From: RPQJ01 sp963793675
GTDB lineage: Bacteria; Pseudomonadota; Gammaproteobacteria; Steroidobacterales; Steroidobacteraceae
Assembly (NCBI GenBank): GCA_963793675.1
Contig: CAWCBA010000004.1
Location: 124,001 to 188,000 of the forward strand
Length of the DNA: 64,000 nucleotides
Direction: 5' to 3'
This document shows, in pieces, positions 55,768-64,000 of the stretch. The translations under genes and the position numbers were made by a program. The number at the start of each line of letters is the position of its first letter. Within the stretch, counting starts at the first letter, position 1. Below the pieces are notes generated by a model. The model saw only the letters and a program-made list of their open reading frames with translations. It ran no database searches and was not told the origin of the DNA.

Positions 55768-57261
55768 ATGCCGCAGTTCATCCTCGCGCTCGACCAGGGC
55801 ACCACCAGTTCGCGGTCGATTTTGTTCGACGCTGCCGGCACGCCGGTGGCGACGGCACAGCGTGAATTCACGCAGTCCTTTCCGCGCTCCGGCTGGGTCG
55901 AGCACGATGCGGAAGAGATCTGGGCGACGCAGGCAGCGACGATGACCGAAGTGCTGGTGCGGGCGCGGGCGACGCCGGCAGACGTGGCGGCCATCGGCAT
56001 CACCAACCAGCGTGAGACGACCATGCTGTGGGACCGCAGCACCGGCCGACCGCTTGCGCCGGCCATCGTCTGGCAGGATCGACGCACGGCCGACCTGTGC
56101 CGGCAACTGCAAGCCGACGGTCTCGAGCCCGAGGTCGCCAGGCGCACGGGACTGCTGCTCGATCCTTATTTCTCGGGCACCAAGCTGGCGTGGCTGCTCG
56201 ATCACGTGCCGGGCGCGCGTCGGCGCGCGGAAGACGGCGAACTCGCCTTCGGCACGATCGACAGCTGGCTGGTGTGGAAGCTGTCGCGCGGCGAGCGGCA
56301 CGTCACCGACGTCTCCAACGCCAGTCGCACGCTGCTGCTCAACGTCGCGAGCGCCGAGTGGGACGACTTCATGCTCGAACGGCTGCGCATTCCCCGCGCC
56401 GTGCTGCCACAGGTCGTACCGTCGTCGCTCGCGCGGGACGCTCCGGTCGCCACGCTCGGCACGCACCCGGTGCCGATTACGGGGATCGCCGGCGACCAGC
56501 AGGCCGCGCTGTTCGGCCAGGCGTGCTTCGAACCCGGCATGGCCAAGAACACCTACGGCACGGGTTGTTTCCTGCTGATGAACACCGGCACGACGCCGCT
56601 CGCCTCCAGCAACCGGCTGCTGACCACCATCGCCTGGCAGACGACCGACCTGCGCTACGCGCTCGAGGGCGCAGTCTTCGTCGGCGGCGCGGTCGTGCAG
56701 TGGTTGCGCGACGGACTCGGCATCATCGAACGCTCGGCCGACATCGAGGCGCTGGCAGCCAGCGTCCCGGATGCCGGCGGCGTCTATCTGGTGCCTGCCT
56801 TTACCGGACTCGGCAGTCCGCACTGGGACGCGTACGCACGCGGAACGATGGTCGGGTTGTCGCGCGGAACGACACGCGCGCACATCGCCCGCGCCGCGCT
56901 CGAAGCGATCGCCTTCCAGAGCGCCGAGGTGCTGCTGGCCATGCAGCGCGACGCTCACCATCCGCTGATCGAATTGCGCGTGGACGGCGGCGCCACCGCG
57001 AACGACCTGCTGATGCAGTTCCAGGCCGACCTGCTGGGCGTTCCGGTCGTGCGGCCGCAGGTCAGGGAGACGACTGCACTGGGAGCCGCGTACCTCGCCG
57101 GACTTGGCACGGGGTTCTGGTCGTCGCCGGCGGAGGTCGCGGCGAACTGGCGGGCCGAGCGGCGGTTCGAGCCGCGGATGTCGCGCGACGAGGCGGGCAC
57201 CCGGCTGGCACGCTGGGCCCAGGCCGTGGATCGATCGCGCGGCTGGCACGTCGAGCGCTAG
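55768..57261 (+). CDS. glpK: Glycerol kinase
   Basis: 497 residues (E. coli GlpK 502). Motifs: FILALDQGTTSSRSILFDAA, GWVEHDAEEIWATQ, IGITNQRETTMLWDRSTGRP, the glycerol-binding region IVWQDRRTADLC, ITGIAGDQQAALFGQACFEP, the ATP-binding GTGCFLLMNTG and the late RVDGGATANDLLMQFQADLL. It phosphorylates glycerol for GlpD. No glycerol facilitator or glpR regulator adjoins; glycerol may instead be released internally by the membrane oxygenase encoded next. Confidence 0.95.
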   Translation: MPQFILALDQGTTSSRSILFDAAGTPVATAQREFTQSFPRSGWVEHDAEEIWATQAATMTEVLVRARATPADVAAIGITNQRETTMLWDRSTGRPLAPAIVWQDRRTADLCRQLQADGLEPEVARRTGLLLDPYFSGTKLAWLLDHVPGARRRAEDGELAFGTIDSWLVWKLSRGERHVTDVSNASRTLLLNVASAEWDDFMLERLRIPRAVLPQVVPSSLARDAPVATLGTHPVPITGIAGDQQAALFGQACFEPGMAKNTYGTGCFLLMNTGTTPLASSNRLLTTIAWQTTDLRYALEGAVFVGGAVVQWLRDGLGIIERSADIEALAASVPDAGGVYLVPAFTGLGSPHWDAYARGTMVGLSRGTTRAHIARAALEAIAFQSAEVLLAMQRDAHHPLIELRVDGGATANDLLMQFQADLLGVPVVRPQVRETTALGAAYLAGLGTGFWSSPAEVAANWRAERRFEPRMSRDEAGTRLARWAQAVDRSRGWHVER

Positions 57262-57270
57262 GATCGCAGC

Positions 57271-58439
57271 ATGGGCAAGGCCATTGCGTTCGCCACCCCG
57301 GTGTTCTTCCTGCTGATCGCGCTGGAACTGCTGGTGGCGCGCGCCCGCGGCATGGCGGGCACCTACCGGCTGAACGACGCGGTCAACAGCCTGAGCCTCG
57401 GCGTGATGAGCCAGGTGGTCGGGCTGTTCGTGCGGGCGTTCAACTATGGCATCTACGCGCTCGTCTTCGAGCACGTGGCGCTCGGCAACTGGCCGCACGA
57501 GTGGTGGGCGTGGGCGCTGGCCATCGTCTTCTACGACTTCTGCTACTACTGGAATCACCGCTTCGGTCACGAAAGCGCGGTGTTCTGGGCCTCGCACGTG
57601 GTGCACCACCAGAGCCAGCGCTACAACCTGTCGACGGCGCTGCGGCAAACCAGCAGCGGCGCGTTCCTGAGCTGGATCTTCTACCTGCCGATGGCTGTCG
57701 CCGGGGTGCCACCGGCGATGTTCGCGGTGGCCGCGATCGTCGACCTGCTCTACCAGTACTGGATCCACACCGAAGTCATCGGCAAGCTCGGCTGGTTCGA
57801 CCGCTGGTTCGCGTCGCCATCGAACCATCGCGTGCACCATGCCGTGAACGACCGCTACATCGACCGCAACTATGGCGGCATCTTCATGGCGTGGGACCGG
57901 CTTTTCGGCACGTTCGTCGACGAGTCCGAGCCTTGCGTGTACGGCACGCGCGCGCCGCTCAACTCCTGGGATCCGCTGTGGGCCAACCTCGAGGTGTACG
58001 CGGACCTCGCGCGCAAGTCACTGCAATGCGAGCACTGGAGCGACCGGGCTGCGCGTCTGGCTGAAGCCGCCCGGCTGGCAACCGGCGGGAGCGCATGGCG
58101 CCACCTGGCAGAAAGCGCACTTCGACGTGTCGCAGGTGCAGACGTACGACCCGCCGATGCCACGCCCGGTGCGCGCTTTCGCCTGCGTGCAGGTCACCCT
58201 GGCCATCCTCGGCTCGATGCTGCTGCTCTGGTATGCCGAAGTGCTCCCGGTGCTGTACCTGGTCGCGGGAGCCGTCGCGGTGATCGCCGTGTTGTGGCTG
58301 ACGGGCGCGGTCATGCAGTCGCGTCTGCGCATGAGTCGCGCGGTCGCGGTCGAACTCGCCGCCATCGGCATCGGCATCATCGCGACCGGAGCGTCGGCCG
58401 CTGCTGCTCCCGCTGCACCGCCTGGGATCATCCCGGTGA
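57271..58439 (+). CDS. Sterol-desaturase/alkylglycerol-monooxygenase-like membrane di-iron enzyme (two frame breaks)
   Basis: About 388 residues when two +1 breaks (58045-58047 and 58398-58399) are corrected. Histidine boxes of the fatty-acid-hydroxylase family: YWNHRFGHES, SHVVHHQSQRYN and SPSNHRVHHAVNDRYID. Four N-terminal spans, then LRVWLKPPGWQPAG, three C-terminal spans and an end LLLPLHRLGSSR. The extra C-terminal spans resemble TMEM195/AGMO-type proteins, which cleave the ether bond of alkylglycerols to an aldehyde and glycerol. It lies 9 bp after glpK. Its stop TGA overlaps the GTG of the next gene. Confidence 0.78.
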
Positions 58440-59623
58440 TCGTGGACGACGCCCGGGTGCAGCACGCCGTCGAGCGGGCGCGCGCGGATTTCCTGGCACA
58501 GCAGGCGTTCGATCGCATGCACGTGACCGTGCTGCTGCAGGACCGCGACGGCCGGTGGCGACGGGGCGCCGTCGAAGGCGATCGACTGGCGTATCCGGCG
58601 AGCAGCGTAAAGCTGGGCTTTCTCGTCGGCGCGGTGCACTGGTGTCACGAACAGGGCAAGGCACCCGACTGCCTCGACGAATTCGTGCGCCCGATGATCG
58701 TCGACTCCGACAACGTGGCGACCGGCGAAGTCGTCGATCGGATCAGCGGAGCACCGAATGCACCCGTGGCTGGCGCCGACGCCGAAGCGTGGATCGAACG
58801 GCGGCGCTACACGGAGCGCGTGCTCGAGTCGGCCGGCCTGCTCGGGTCGCAGCGACTGTTCACCAAGACCTACCCGACCAATTCCGGCGAGGAACCCGCC
58901 GACCTGGAACGCTTCGGCTGGCAGCGCCTCGGTCGCAACGCAATGACCACGGACCTGGCCTCGGCCATGATGCTCAACGTGGCGATGGGCACCCTCGAAC
59001 CGCAGGCCACGGCCTACATGCGCTCACTGTTGCGACGGCCAGCCTTCTCGGGTCACAGCAGTCTCGGCGGCGGCCTGCCTCCGGGTTCTGTGCACGAGAA
59101 CAAGATCGGCAGCGCCTTCGATACGCTGCAGGACGTCATGTACGCCGAATTGCCAGACGGCCGGCAGCTGGTCATCGCGGCGTTCACGAACGGCTGGGAC
59201 TCGCAGGAACCGGAGCCCTGGGACGTTGCGAAGCTCGGCGACTTCACGGCCCGCCTGCTGCATGAACTGCAACTGGACGGCGCCGGCGGTCGTGCGCCCC
59301 GCTTCGTCGACGCGACGAAGGCGGAGCCGGATGCCGTTCGCTGGCAATGGCGGACGGCGAAGCCAGGCCGCTACGAACTCGCGCTCTGGTACGACGCCGC
59401 TCCCGGCAACACGCACGACGCGCGGGCGACCGTAGTGGCGCAGGGGCGGCGCGACGAAATTGCGTCGCTCGATCTCTCCACCTGGGGGCGACGCTGGATC
59501 CGGCTCGGCGACGTCGAGCTGGACCGCGGCAGGACCTCGCTGGTGCTGACGACTTCCACGCCAGGGAAACTGACGGTTGGCCGACTGCGCATCGCCCGCT
59601 GGCCCGACGCTCACGCCGACTGA
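58436..59623 (+). CDS. Serine hydrolase of the beta-lactamase/penicillin-binding fold
   Basis: 395 residues from a GTG overlapping the previous stop (GTGA). The three active-site motifs of class A enzymes are SxxK in YPASSVKLGFLVG, SDN in VDSDNVATGE and K-I-G (replacing KTG) in HENKIGSAFD. A C-terminal beta-sandwich (RWIRLGDVELDRGRTSLVLT) suggests carbohydrate or surface binding. No signal peptide is visible with this start, which is odd for the family. An upstream in-frame ATG at 58331 would add a membrane segment but overlaps the desaturase. Beta-lactamase activity is not implied. Confidence 0.7.
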   Translation: MIVDDARVQHAVERARADFLAQQAFDRMHVTVLLQDRDGRWRRGAVEGDRLAYPASSVKLGFLVGAVHWCHEQGKAPDCLDEFVRPMIVDSDNVATGEVVDRISGAPNAPVAGADAEAWIERRRYTERVLESAGLLGSQRLFTKTYPTNSGEEPADLERFGWQRLGRNAMTTDLASAMMLNVAMGTLEPQATAYMRSLLRRPAFSGHSSLGGGLPPGSVHENKIGSAFDTLQDVMYAELPDGRQLVIAAFTNGWDSQEPEPWDVAKLGDFTARLLHELQLDGAGGRAPRFVDATKAEPDAVRWQWRTAKPGRYELALWYDAAPGNTHDARATVVAQGRRDEIASLDLSTWGRRWIRLGDVELDRGRTSLVLTTSTPGKLTVGRLRIARWPDAHAD

Positions 59624-62319
59624 ACACGCGAACGCCGCCAGTGCTTCTGCGCCTCCATCAGCAGCAGCAGTGAGACAGCGAGCACCGGCAGCAGCAGCCA
59701 GTCGAAAAACGACGGTGGTTCAACGGTCAGCACCCGCTGCAACCACGGCAGGTACATGGCGGCGACGTGCAATCCGAGTGCCACGCCGACACCGGCCAGC
59801 AGCACCGGATTGTTGCGCAGCGGCAGTCGCAGCACGGAAATTGTTTCGGAGCGCGCGTTGATCGCATCGACGTTCTGCATCAGTACCATCAGCAGCAGCA
59901 ACGCGTTGCGCGCCTCCTCCAGCGGCCGTCCCGAGTTCAGCATGCAGACATAGAGCGTGAGCCCGAGCGCGGACATCCATAGCCCGGCCAGCACACCGCG
60001 CTGGATCATCAGGCGATTGAAGATCGGCTCGTGGCTCGGCCGCGGCGGCACACGTAACTCGTCGCCGGTGCCGCGCTCGAACGCCAGGCCAACGTCCTGC
60101 ACGCCGTTGGTGACGAGGTTCAGCCAGAGCAGCTGCACGGGCAGCAAGGGCAGCGGCAGTCCTGCAAGCACGGCGAGCCCCACCGTGAGCACCTCCGCGA
60201 TGCCGGCCGCGGTCAGCAGGTACACGACGTTGCGTATGTTGCGGTAGGCGATGCGGCCCTCCTCCACTCCGGCGACGATCGTCGCGAAATTGTCGTCGCT
60301 CAGCACGAGGTCAGCCGCATCGCGCGCGACGTCGGTCCCGCCGCGTCCCATCGCGACGCCGATGTTGGCGCGACGAAGCGCCGGCGCGTCATTGACCCCG
60401 TCGCCCGTCACGGCGACGAAGTGCCCGGCCGACTGCGCCGCGTCGACGATGGCGAGCTTCTGCTCCGGCGTGACGCGGGCAAATACATTGATCCTGCCGA
60501 TGGCCTCGGCCAGCTGCAGCGGCGACGCAAGCTGCACTTGCGCGCCGTGCATCACCTCGTCGGCACCGGCAGCGATGCCGAGTTCGTCGGCGATGGCCAG
60601 CGCCGTGAGCGGATGGTCACCGGTGACCATGACGACGCGTATACCGGCGTCATGGCATCGACGCACTGCGGCGGCGGCGCCTTCGCGCAGTGGATCGATC
60701 AAGCCGACCAGTGCACGGAACTGCAGGCCGACGGGATCGGCGCCCAGAGTCGCCGCATCCGTCTCGACAGCGAACGTCCCTTCGGCCAGCGCCAGCACGC
60801 GCTGGCCACGCTGCGCCATCGCGTTGACGTCGCGCTCGAGCGATGTGCGCTCGGCGCCATCGAGGACGCACATGTCGAACACGCGCTCGGGCGCGCCCTT
60901 GACCGCGACCCAGCCGGATCCGTCACGCCGGTGGAACGAGGCCGCGAATCGTCGCTCGGGCTCGTACGCGATCTGCGCGACGGCGGGCCGCTGCGCGAGG
61001 ACGTGGTCGCGATTGATGCCAGCCTTCGCCGCGAGCACCAGCAGCGCGAGGTCGGTCGGGTCGCCGCGGGTCCGCCAAGCACCGCCGACGGCGAGCAGCT
61101 CCGCCTCGTTGCAGGCCACTGCAATCTGCAGTGCGGCGGCGAGGGTCGATTCGTCCGCCCTGGCGCCGTCATCGACCCGCTTGATCTCGCCGACCGGCCG
61201 GTAGCCCGCGCCGGTCGCCTGCCAGCGAGTGCCGTCCACCAGCCGCAACTCGACGCCGGTCAGTTCGTTGCAGGTGAGCGTCCCGGTCTTGTCGCTGGCA
61301 ACCAGCGAGCAACTGCCGAGCCCTTCGACGGCCGGCAACTGGCGCACGATGGCGCCACGGCCCGCCATCCGGCGCGCGGCGATCGCCAGCGCGATGGTCA
61401 CGGCCACGGGCAGTGCCTCGGGAATGGCGGACACGGCGAGCGCGACGCCGAAGGTGAACATCGTGAAGATCGATTGGTGGTGGACCAGCACCGCGACACA
61501 GCCGATCAACACCGCGGCTGACAGGACGACGATCGCCACTGCATGACTGAATCGCTCCATGCGGACCGTCAGCGGCGGTTTGCCTGCCGCCGTGCCGGTC
61601 ATCCTGCTGGCGATGCGTCCAACTTCGGTGCCGGAACCAGTGGCGACGACCACGCCGTTCGCCCGGCCACGCACGATGAGCGTGCCCGCAAATGCGCAGT
61701 TGGTGCGATCGGCCACCGCAGCGGCTTCCTCGCAGACGACTGCGGCATCGTGCGCAACCGGCACTGATTCGCCCGTGAGCATGGATGCATCCACTGCCAG
61801 GGCCTGCGACTCGCACAGGCGCAAGTCGGCGGGCACGCGGTCGCCGCTCGCGAGCGCGACGATGTCGCCGCGTACGAGTTGCGAGGCGTCGATTTCGCGC
61901 GACTCGGCGTCGCGCAGGACAGTTGCCCGCGCTCGCAGCAGACCCTGCAGGTTTGCGCTCTGCCGTTCCGCCTGCAGTTCCTGCCAGGCGCCGACCAGGG
62001 CGTTCACCACGAGCACGAAGCCGATGAATCCGGCGTCCGTCAGGTGCCGGAGGCCGAGGGAGAGCACCGCCGCGGCCAGCAGGACGTACACGAGCGGACT
62101 GCGGAACTGACGCAGGAAGACGACGACGGGATGAGGAGGCCGCGGGGCCGGCAGGACATTGGGACCGTCGCGTTGCAGTCGAGCCGCTGCCTCGGCCTCG
62201 CTCAGGCCACGGGTCACCTCTGTCAGCAAGGCACTCACCGCCGATTCGGGCGACATGGCATGCCATGCCATCGGCAGCGGCCGCCGGGGGTCGGGTGCGG
62301 TAGCGGGAGAACTGCCCAT
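59611..62319 (-). CDS. Cation-transporting P-type ATPase (type II)
   Basis: 902 residues from the ATG at 62319, with GAGG eight bases upstream. N-terminal cation ATPase domain (SAVSALLTEVTRGLSEAEAA), DRVPADLRL and MLTGESVPV of the actuator domain, PEALPV in M4, phosphorylated aspartate in SDKTGTLT, KGAPERVFDMC, MVTGDHPLTALAIA and VTGDGVNDAPALRRANIG, then six C-terminal spans. The P-E-A-L-P motif fits Ca2+/Mn2+/Mg2+-type pumps; the ion is not certain. The last 13 bp overlap the convergent serine hydrolase gene. Confidence 0.9.
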   Translation of the reverse strand: MGSSPATAPDPRRPLPMAWHAMSPESAVSALLTEVTRGLSEAEAAARLQRDGPNVLPAPRPPHPVVVFLRQFRSPLVYVLLAAAVLSLGLRHLTDAGFIGFVLVVNALVGAWQELQAERQSANLQGLLRARATVLRDAESREIDASQLVRGDIVALASGDRVPADLRLCESQALAVDASMLTGESVPVAHDAAVVCEEAAAVADRTNCAFAGTLIVRGRANGVVVATGSGTEVGRIASRMTGTAAGKPPLTVRMERFSHAVAIVVLSAAVLIGCVAVLVHHQSIFTMFTFGVALAVSAIPEALPVAVTIALAIAARRMAGRGAIVRQLPAVEGLGSCSLVASDKTGTLTCNELTGVELRLVDGTRWQATGAGYRPVGEIKRVDDGARADESTLAAALQIAVACNEAELLAVGGAWRTRGDPTDLALLVLAAKAGINRDHVLAQRPAVAQIAYEPERRFAASFHRRDGSGWVAVKGAPERVFDMCVLDGAERTSLERDVNAMAQRGQRVLALAEGTFAVETDAATLGADPVGLQFRALVGLIDPLREGAAAAVRRCHDAGIRVVMVTGDHPLTALAIADELGIAAGADEVMHGAQVQLASPLQLAEAIGRINVFARVTPEQKLAIVDAAQSAGHFVAVTGDGVNDAPALRRANIGVAMGRGGTDVARDAADLVLSDDNFATIVAGVEEGRIAYRNIRNVVYLLTAAGIAEVLTVGLAVLAGLPLPLLPVQLLWLNLVTNGVQDVGLAFERGTGDELRVPPRPSHEPIFNRLMIQRGVLAGLWMSALGLTLYVCMLNSGRPLEEARNALLLLMVLMQNVDAINARSETISVLRLPLRNNPVLLAGVGVALGLHVAAMYLPWLQRVLTVEPPSFFDWLLLPVLAVSLLLLMEAQKHWRRSRVQSA

Positions 62320-62445
62320 CGAGCGGACCTCGGCTCGATTGTCCGGCCACACCTGCGCGGGCGAATCCGCGGTACTACCTAGCAGTGCGTCGGCAGGGTG
62401 ACCCCGCTACACTGCCGCGTCCCGCAACGAGGCCCCGCGACCCGC

Positions 62446-62829
62446 ATGAAGAAGAAAGCGTTGAAGCCGCGCTACGACTGCGCGAAGTGCCCCGGCTATT
62501 GCTGCAGCTACGCGCGTATCGCCATCAAGGATTTCGACATCGAGCGGCTTGCCCGCCATTTCGGCCTCAGCAAGACCGCTGCCAAGGTGAAGTTCACCTA
62601 TCGCTACCAGACGAAGGAACTCGACGAGCAGCTGCTGCGCCATCGCAAGGACCACGTCTTCAAGTCGACCTGCATGTTTTTCGACCAGGACAAGCGCCGC
62701 TGCACGGTGTACGAGGCGCGACCGTCGGTCTGCCGCATCTATCCGGAAGACCGCACCTGCGGCTATTACGAATTCCTGAAGTTCGAGCGGATCCAGCAGG
62801 GCGACGAGGACTTCATTCCTTCCGCCTGA
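62446..62829 (+). CDS. YkgJ-family cysteine-cluster protein
   Basis: 127 residues. A CxxCxxxCC cluster (YDCAKCPGYCCSYARIAI), then TCMFFDQDKRRCTVYEARP with the C-x(n)-C-x-V-Y element and SVCRIYPEDRTCGYYEF. The eight cysteines should bind zinc or an iron-sulfur cluster. The family includes flagellin N-methylases, but most members have unknown function. A divergent partner of the ATPase across 126 bp. Confidence 0.85.
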   Translation: MKKKALKPRYDCAKCPGYCCSYARIAIKDFDIERLARHFGLSKTAAKVKFTYRYQTKELDEQLLRHRKDHVFKSTCMFFDQDKRRCTVYEARPSVCRIYPEDRTCGYYEFLKFERIQQGDEDFIPSA

Positions 62830-62838
62830 AGGCGCGCC

Positions 62839-63490
62839 TCAGCGGAATCGATACCCGACGGTGAGGCCGAGCGTCACTGGATCGGCGGCGACCGGGCCGT
62901 ACGACCCGCGCAGCAGGCTGGCGCGCTCGTCCAGGTCGCACCAGCGGACGTCGGCGTTCACGCTCACCCGGGCATTCAAGGCGAGTTCGGCGCCGACTTC
63001 GGCCGTCGGCCCGAAGGCCGCGTGACGGTTGCGGCGCGTCAACGTCGAAGGCCCGGCGGCGGCTTCGTCGACATAGAACTGCGAACGGTTGAGACCGGCG
63101 CCGGCGTAGGCCTGCAATGCGCCCTGTTGCACCAGGGCATAGCGCAGCGTGACGAGGTCCATCCCGTCCGGGCGATCTTCCTGCAGTACCAGATAGGCAG
63201 CGCCCGCATCGCGTTCGGGCTGTCGCGAAGCGCGTCCCTCGCGTTGATGGTGAAACCAGTCCGGAGCATCTTCGCCCAGGCGCGTTCGTGCGTCGTCCCA
63301 CAGCGAACCGAGCAAGCCCACGCCCTCGCGCCACCAGGTGAGTTCGGCGACCGGCGGCGGCGTGGGTTGCACCGCATCGAATCGTGCCACGCCGGTCTGC
63401 GCTTCGGCGCACACGACTGCGCTCCAGCCCAGCGCCAGCAACGCCGCGGTGGTGGCCAGATCGTGGAACGAGCCGATCCGGAACGGTCAT
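62839..63490 (-). CDS. Outer-membrane beta-barrel-type protein, secreted (frame break at the start)
   Basis: About 216 residues. The mature part reads as a small barrel with alternating strands (LVTLRYALVQQGALQAYAGA, AAFGPTAEVGAELALNARV, SVNADVRWCDLDERASLLRG) and ends LTVGYRFR, close to an outer-membrane C-terminus. The frame has no ATG; removing one base of the CC at 63480-63481 joins MTVRIGSFHDLATTAALLAL, a signal peptide ending CAEA, to it. Otherwise a TTG at 63441 would leave a truncated signal. Function unknown. Confidence 0.6.
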
Positions 63491-63566
63491 GCGTCGAGAC
63501 GTTACGCGCCACGGACGCTCATGGACGATACGCGCCAGGTTTTTTTTGGAAACTGTGACCGGGCGC

Positions 63567-64000
63567 TCAGAGCTCGAGCCAGCGAAACAGGTCAGCCGCC
63601 ACTGTTTCACGCTCGGGCTCGTTGAAGACCTCGTGGTAGAGCCCATCGTAGAGCTTCACGACACAGTCGCGCGTTGCAAAGGCCTGGTAGACCGGCCGGG
63701 TCGCCGCGAGCGGCACCAGCTTGTCAGCGGTGCCGTGCAGGACCAGCGTTGGCAGACGGAGGTCGCGTGCGCTTGCCGGGAACCCCTGCATCGCCCCGAG
63801 CAGTTCGACCAGCGTGCGCGCTGGAATCGCCTTGTGATGCACGAGCGGGTCCGCGACGTACCGCGCCACGACCGACGGATCGCGGCTCACGGCCTCGGCC
63901 GGCAACGTGAGCGCACCGGTGTTTGGCGCGACGACCGACAGCAACTGCACGAACATCTTCTGCAATGGCGGCAGCAACTGGTCCGTTGCGAGCGCCGGGG
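63567..64000 (-). CDS. Alpha/beta hydrolase (lysophospholipase/monoacylglycerol lipase-like), C-terminal part
   Basis: The gene enters from beyond the right edge; about 143 C-terminal residues are visible. The catalytic acid is in LVLHGTADKLVP and the catalytic histidine in YHEVFNEPERE; the nucleophile serine is outside the window. VVARYVADPLVHHKAIPART and ARDLRLPTLVLHG match bacterial monoglyceride lipases. It would release a fatty acid from mono- or lysolipids, in line with the other lipid enzymes around it. Confidence 0.8.
   Translation of the reverse strand, partial: PALATDQLLPPLQKMFVQLLSVVAPNTGALTLPAEAVSRDPSVVARYVADPLVHHKAIPARTLVELLGAMQGFPASARDLRLPTLVLHGTADKLVPLAATRPVYQAFATRDCVVKLYDGLYHEVFNEPERETVAADLFRWLEL

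Noticed and set aside
58331..58435. ATG at 58331 as start of the serine hydrolase, using the hydrophobic stretch as a signal peptide
   Set aside because: The stretch reads better as the last membrane helix of the desaturase, whose corrected frame ends LLLPLHRLGSSR exactly at a GTGA overlap with the hydrolase; the hydrophobic core also contains a glutamate.

Overview
The window is high-GC, densely packed bacterial chromosome with no phage, transposase, CRISPR array or RNA gene that I can recognise. TonB-dependent receptors, a FadA/FadB pair, a UrcA-family protein, a bacterioferritin pair, GlpD/GlpK and very close relatives of gammaproteobacterial enzymes point to a free-living gammaproteobacterium. 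A lipid- or steroid-degrading lineage such as Nevskiales/Steroidobacterales is my inference, not proven.

Layout. 0-5 kb: the end of a beta-keto acid cleavage enzyme, an SMP-30-like protein, a PLP decarboxylase, two tiny membrane proteins, a LysR regulator and an NnrU-like protein. 5-11 kb: an M20 peptidase, an FMN-binding protein, a solo HicA-like protein, and a pirin-DoxX-azoreductase operon divergent from a LysR gene. 11-16.7 kb, minus strand: the PA2778/PA2779-type pair, rhomboid, lipocalin, an acyl-ACP-reductase-like protein coupled to an acyltransferase. 16.8-28.7 kb: bfd-bfr with a Fur-like site, malic enzyme, a TonB receptor with a strong terminator, gamma-glutamyltransferase, an alanine-type symporter, a phosphoesterase, a LOG protein and a DNA glycosylase. 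28.8-46.4 kb: a catabolic island with fadA, fadB, acyl-CoA dehydrogenase, TetR, acyl-CoA ligase, iron alcohol dehydrogenase, MeaB, a two-subunit B12-dependent mutase, SDR, crotonase-fold protein, P450, metallo-hydrolase and a second TonB receptor. 46.6-64 kb: Slt transglycosylase, UrcA, an acetoacetate-decarboxylase-like protein, lysoplasmalogenase-like protein, patatin, NamZ-like protein, glpD, glpK, a sterol-desaturase/AGMO-like membrane oxygenase, a serine hydrolase, a P-type ATPase, and an alpha/beta hydrolase cut by the window edge.

How the parts may work together. The island reads as import (TonB receptor), oxidation (P450, SDR, alcohol dehydrogenase), CoA activation (ligase), B12-dependent carbon-skeleton rearrangement (mutase, MeaB), and beta-oxidation (dehydrogenase, FadAB) of an unidentified hydrophobic, probably branched compound. 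The mutase lacks the residues that bind methylmalonyl-CoA, so its substrate is open and it is the best candidate for new biochemistry. A second theme at 50-58 kb (patatin, lysoplasmalogenase-like, AGMO-like oxygenase, GlpK, GlpD) would suit ether-lipid turnover.

Caution on sequence quality. Fifteen otherwise well-conserved genes are interrupted by about 26 frame breaks, and all but one resolve by deleting one base, usually from a short C or G run. Eight fall in slt alone. I read this as a consensus over-call artefact rather than biology and have annotated these genes as single CDSs spanning the breaks.
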